From an uncultured Actinoplanes sp. (GTDB taxonomy: Bacteria > Actinomycetota > Actinomycetes > Mycobacteriales > Micromonosporaceae), in assembly GCA_934667465.1 (NCBI GenBank), contig CAKUMG010000401.1, positions 1 through 5,990 of the forward strand: a DNA stretch of 5,990 nt. Reading direction: 5' to 3'. Shown piece after piece: positions 5,110 to 5,990 of this stretch. The notes beneath the pieces are model-generated. The model was not told the DNA's origin. It saw nothing but the letters and a program-made list of their open reading frames with translations, and did not search any database. Positions within the stretch are counted from its first letter, which is position 1; each line of letters begins with the position of its first letter. Position numbers and translations under genes: made by a program.

Positions 5110-5913
5110 ATGAGCTCCTACCCGCGGACCGCGATCGTGACGGGCGCCGAGTCCGGCATCGGCCGGGCGATCGCTGTCGCCCTCGCCGCCGACGGCTACG
5201 ACATCGGCGTCACCCGGCACCTGGGCGACGAGCATGCGGAGGATACGGCCGACGAGGTGCGCCGACTCGGCCGGCGCGCGGAGATCCGCGACCTGGACCT
5301 GCGCCGGCTGCCCGCGGCGGCGGACGTGATCGACGAACTGGCCGAGGCGCTCGGCGGCGTCGGGGTGCTGGTCAACTGCGCCGGTACGGGCATCGGCACG
5401 CCCCTGCTGGACACCGGCTGGGACGCGTGGCGCGAGGTGCTCGCGGTCGACCTGGACGGGCCGTTCCTCTGTGCGCAGCGGGCCGCCCGGCGCATGGTCG
5501 CGGCGGGCCGGGGCGGCCGGATCATCAACATCACCAGCGTGCACGAGACGGCGCCCCGGGTCGGTGCGGGCGCCTACTGCGCGGCCAAGGGCGGGCTCGG
5601 GCAGCTGACCCGGGTTCTGGCCCAGGAGCTGGGGGAGCACGGCATCACGGTCAACGCGGTCGCGCCCGGCGAGATCGCGACCCCGATGACCGGCCAGGAG
5701 GACACCGACCCGCGCACGGAGCACCGGCCCGGGGTGCCGCTGGGCCGGCCGGGTGACGCCCGCGAGGTGGCCGCGGTCGTGGCGTTCCTGGCGAGCCCCG
5801 CCGCGGCGTACGTGACCGGCGCCTCGTGGCCGGTCGACGGCGGCATGCTGCTGATGGGCCCGCAGGCCGGTTCCGACCTGCCCGACGACAGCTGGCGCCG
5901 CGCCGCGGACTGA
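5110..5913 (+). CDS. Short-chain dehydrogenase/reductase (SDR), classical type
   Basis: 267 aa, a normal length for a classical SDR, acting as an NAD(P)-dependent oxidoreductase on an unidentified alcohol, ketone or sugar. The Rossmann motif is TGAESGIG at 11-18. NCAG (89-92) replaces the usual NNAG. The catalytic Ser143 is in NITSVHE, and Y156-x3-K160 (YCAAK) is the active site. PGEIATPM (186-193) and the terminal VTGASWPVDGG (235-245) are also family features. The position usually filled by the catalytic Asn reads AVDLDG (112-117), so Asp114 appears in its place. Thr36/Arg37 after the second strand hint at NADP(H), weakly. ATG 5110 is chosen because the Rossmann strand begins at once; GTG 5080 or TTG 5077 would add 10-11 unlikely residues. 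GAGG is only 2 nt before the ATG, so the start signal is weak. The stop lies inside a tandem repeat. Confidence 0.92.
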   Translation: MSSYPRTAIVTGAESGIGRAIAVALAADGYDIGVTRHLGDEHAEDTADEVRRLGRRAEIRDLDLRRLPAAADVIDELAEALGGVGVLVNCAGTGIGTPLLDTGWDAWREVLAVDLDGPFLCAQRAARRMVAAGRGGRIINITSVHETAPRVGAGAYCAAKGGLGQLTRVLAQELGEHGITVNAVAPGEIATPMTGQEDTDPRTEHRPGVPLGRPGDAREVAAVVAFLASPAAAYVTGASWPVDGGMLLMGPQAGSDLPDDSWRRAAD

Positions 5914-5967
5914 GCCCCGGCTACGGCCGGCCCCGCGCCGCGGACTGAGCCCCGGCGACGGCCGACG
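5898..5967. repeat. 35-bp imperfect tandem duplication spanning the SDR stop
   Basis: Two adjacent 35-bp units (5898-5932 and 5933-5967) match at 32 of 35 positions. Mismatches are at 5922/5957, 5930/5965 and 5932/5967. The next 8 bases (5968-5975) repeat the unit start again. Each unit carries GCGGACTGAGCC, so the last codons and stop of the SDR gene are copied downstream as a non-coding remnant. Confidence 0.85.
5917..5930 (+). terminator. Short GC hairpin after the SDR stop, weak terminator candidate
   Basis: CCGGC-TACG-GCCGG, a 5-bp stem closing a C(UACG)G loop, which belongs to the very stable UNCG tetraloop class. It lies 4 nt after the SDR stop. No U-run follows, so it could end or stabilise the transcript only as a U-less hairpin. 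The second repeat copy has a weaker 4-bp version. Confidence 0.3.
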
Positions 5968-5990
5968 CCGCGCCGAGCCAGGCCGCGGAT

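Noticed and set aside
5065..5724. N-terminal extension of the antiporter frame up to 5724
   Set aside because: The extension is antisense to the SDR gene, lacks hydrophobic segments, and is hydrophilic R/D/G-rich sequence; the membrane protein begins near 5064 or 5031.
5070..5756. Second plus-strand frame over the SDR gene
   Set aside because: An arginine-rich shadow; the SDR frame carries TGxxxGIG and YxxxK.

Overview
The window is a GC-rich stretch from an actinobacterium. GC-ended codons dominate, most Shine-Dalgarno sites are purine-rich, and DUF3072, the paired VOC-domain protein and a free-standing Clp N-domain protein are all typical of Actinobacteria. A Streptomyces or Micromonosporaceae-like host is my inference; the sequence alone does not fix the genus. 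I support nine protein genes. There are no RNA genes, insertion sequences or CRISPR arrays.

Left part (1-1200): a cysteine-rich conserved hypothetical gene on the minus strand (TTG start) and a GNAT acetyltransferase gene on the plus strand diverge from a 145-bp gap. The hypothetical gene uses noticeably more A/T-ended codons than its neighbours.

Centre (1202-2520): a compact minus-strand operon encodes a 78-aa helix-turn-helix protein, a stand-alone ClpC-type N-domain protein without ATPase modules, and an unknown 139-aa protein. Its promoter carries two 16-bp palindromes, both GTCAAC-N4-GTTGAC, lying over the -35 and -10 boxes. The -10 position places the transcription start on the A of the ATG, so the mRNA is probably leaderless. 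From memory, mycobacterial ClpC2 fuses a similar HTH region to a similar Clp-N region, represses itself and binds cyclomarin. This operon looks like a split version of that arrangement and is the most interesting element of the window.

Right of it (2531-3762): a strong intrinsic terminator separates the operon from a VOC-DUF3072 gene pair, also on the minus strand. A relatively AT-rich 149-bp gap follows.

Right part (3763-5990): a CPA1-type cation/proton antiporter gene (minus) diverges from a short-chain dehydrogenase/reductase gene (plus). The SDR stop codon lies inside a 35-bp imperfect tandem duplication. The antiporter, VOC, DUF3072, GNAT and Clp-N genes suggest a housekeeping or stress neighbourhood rather than a biosynthetic cluster or a mobile island.
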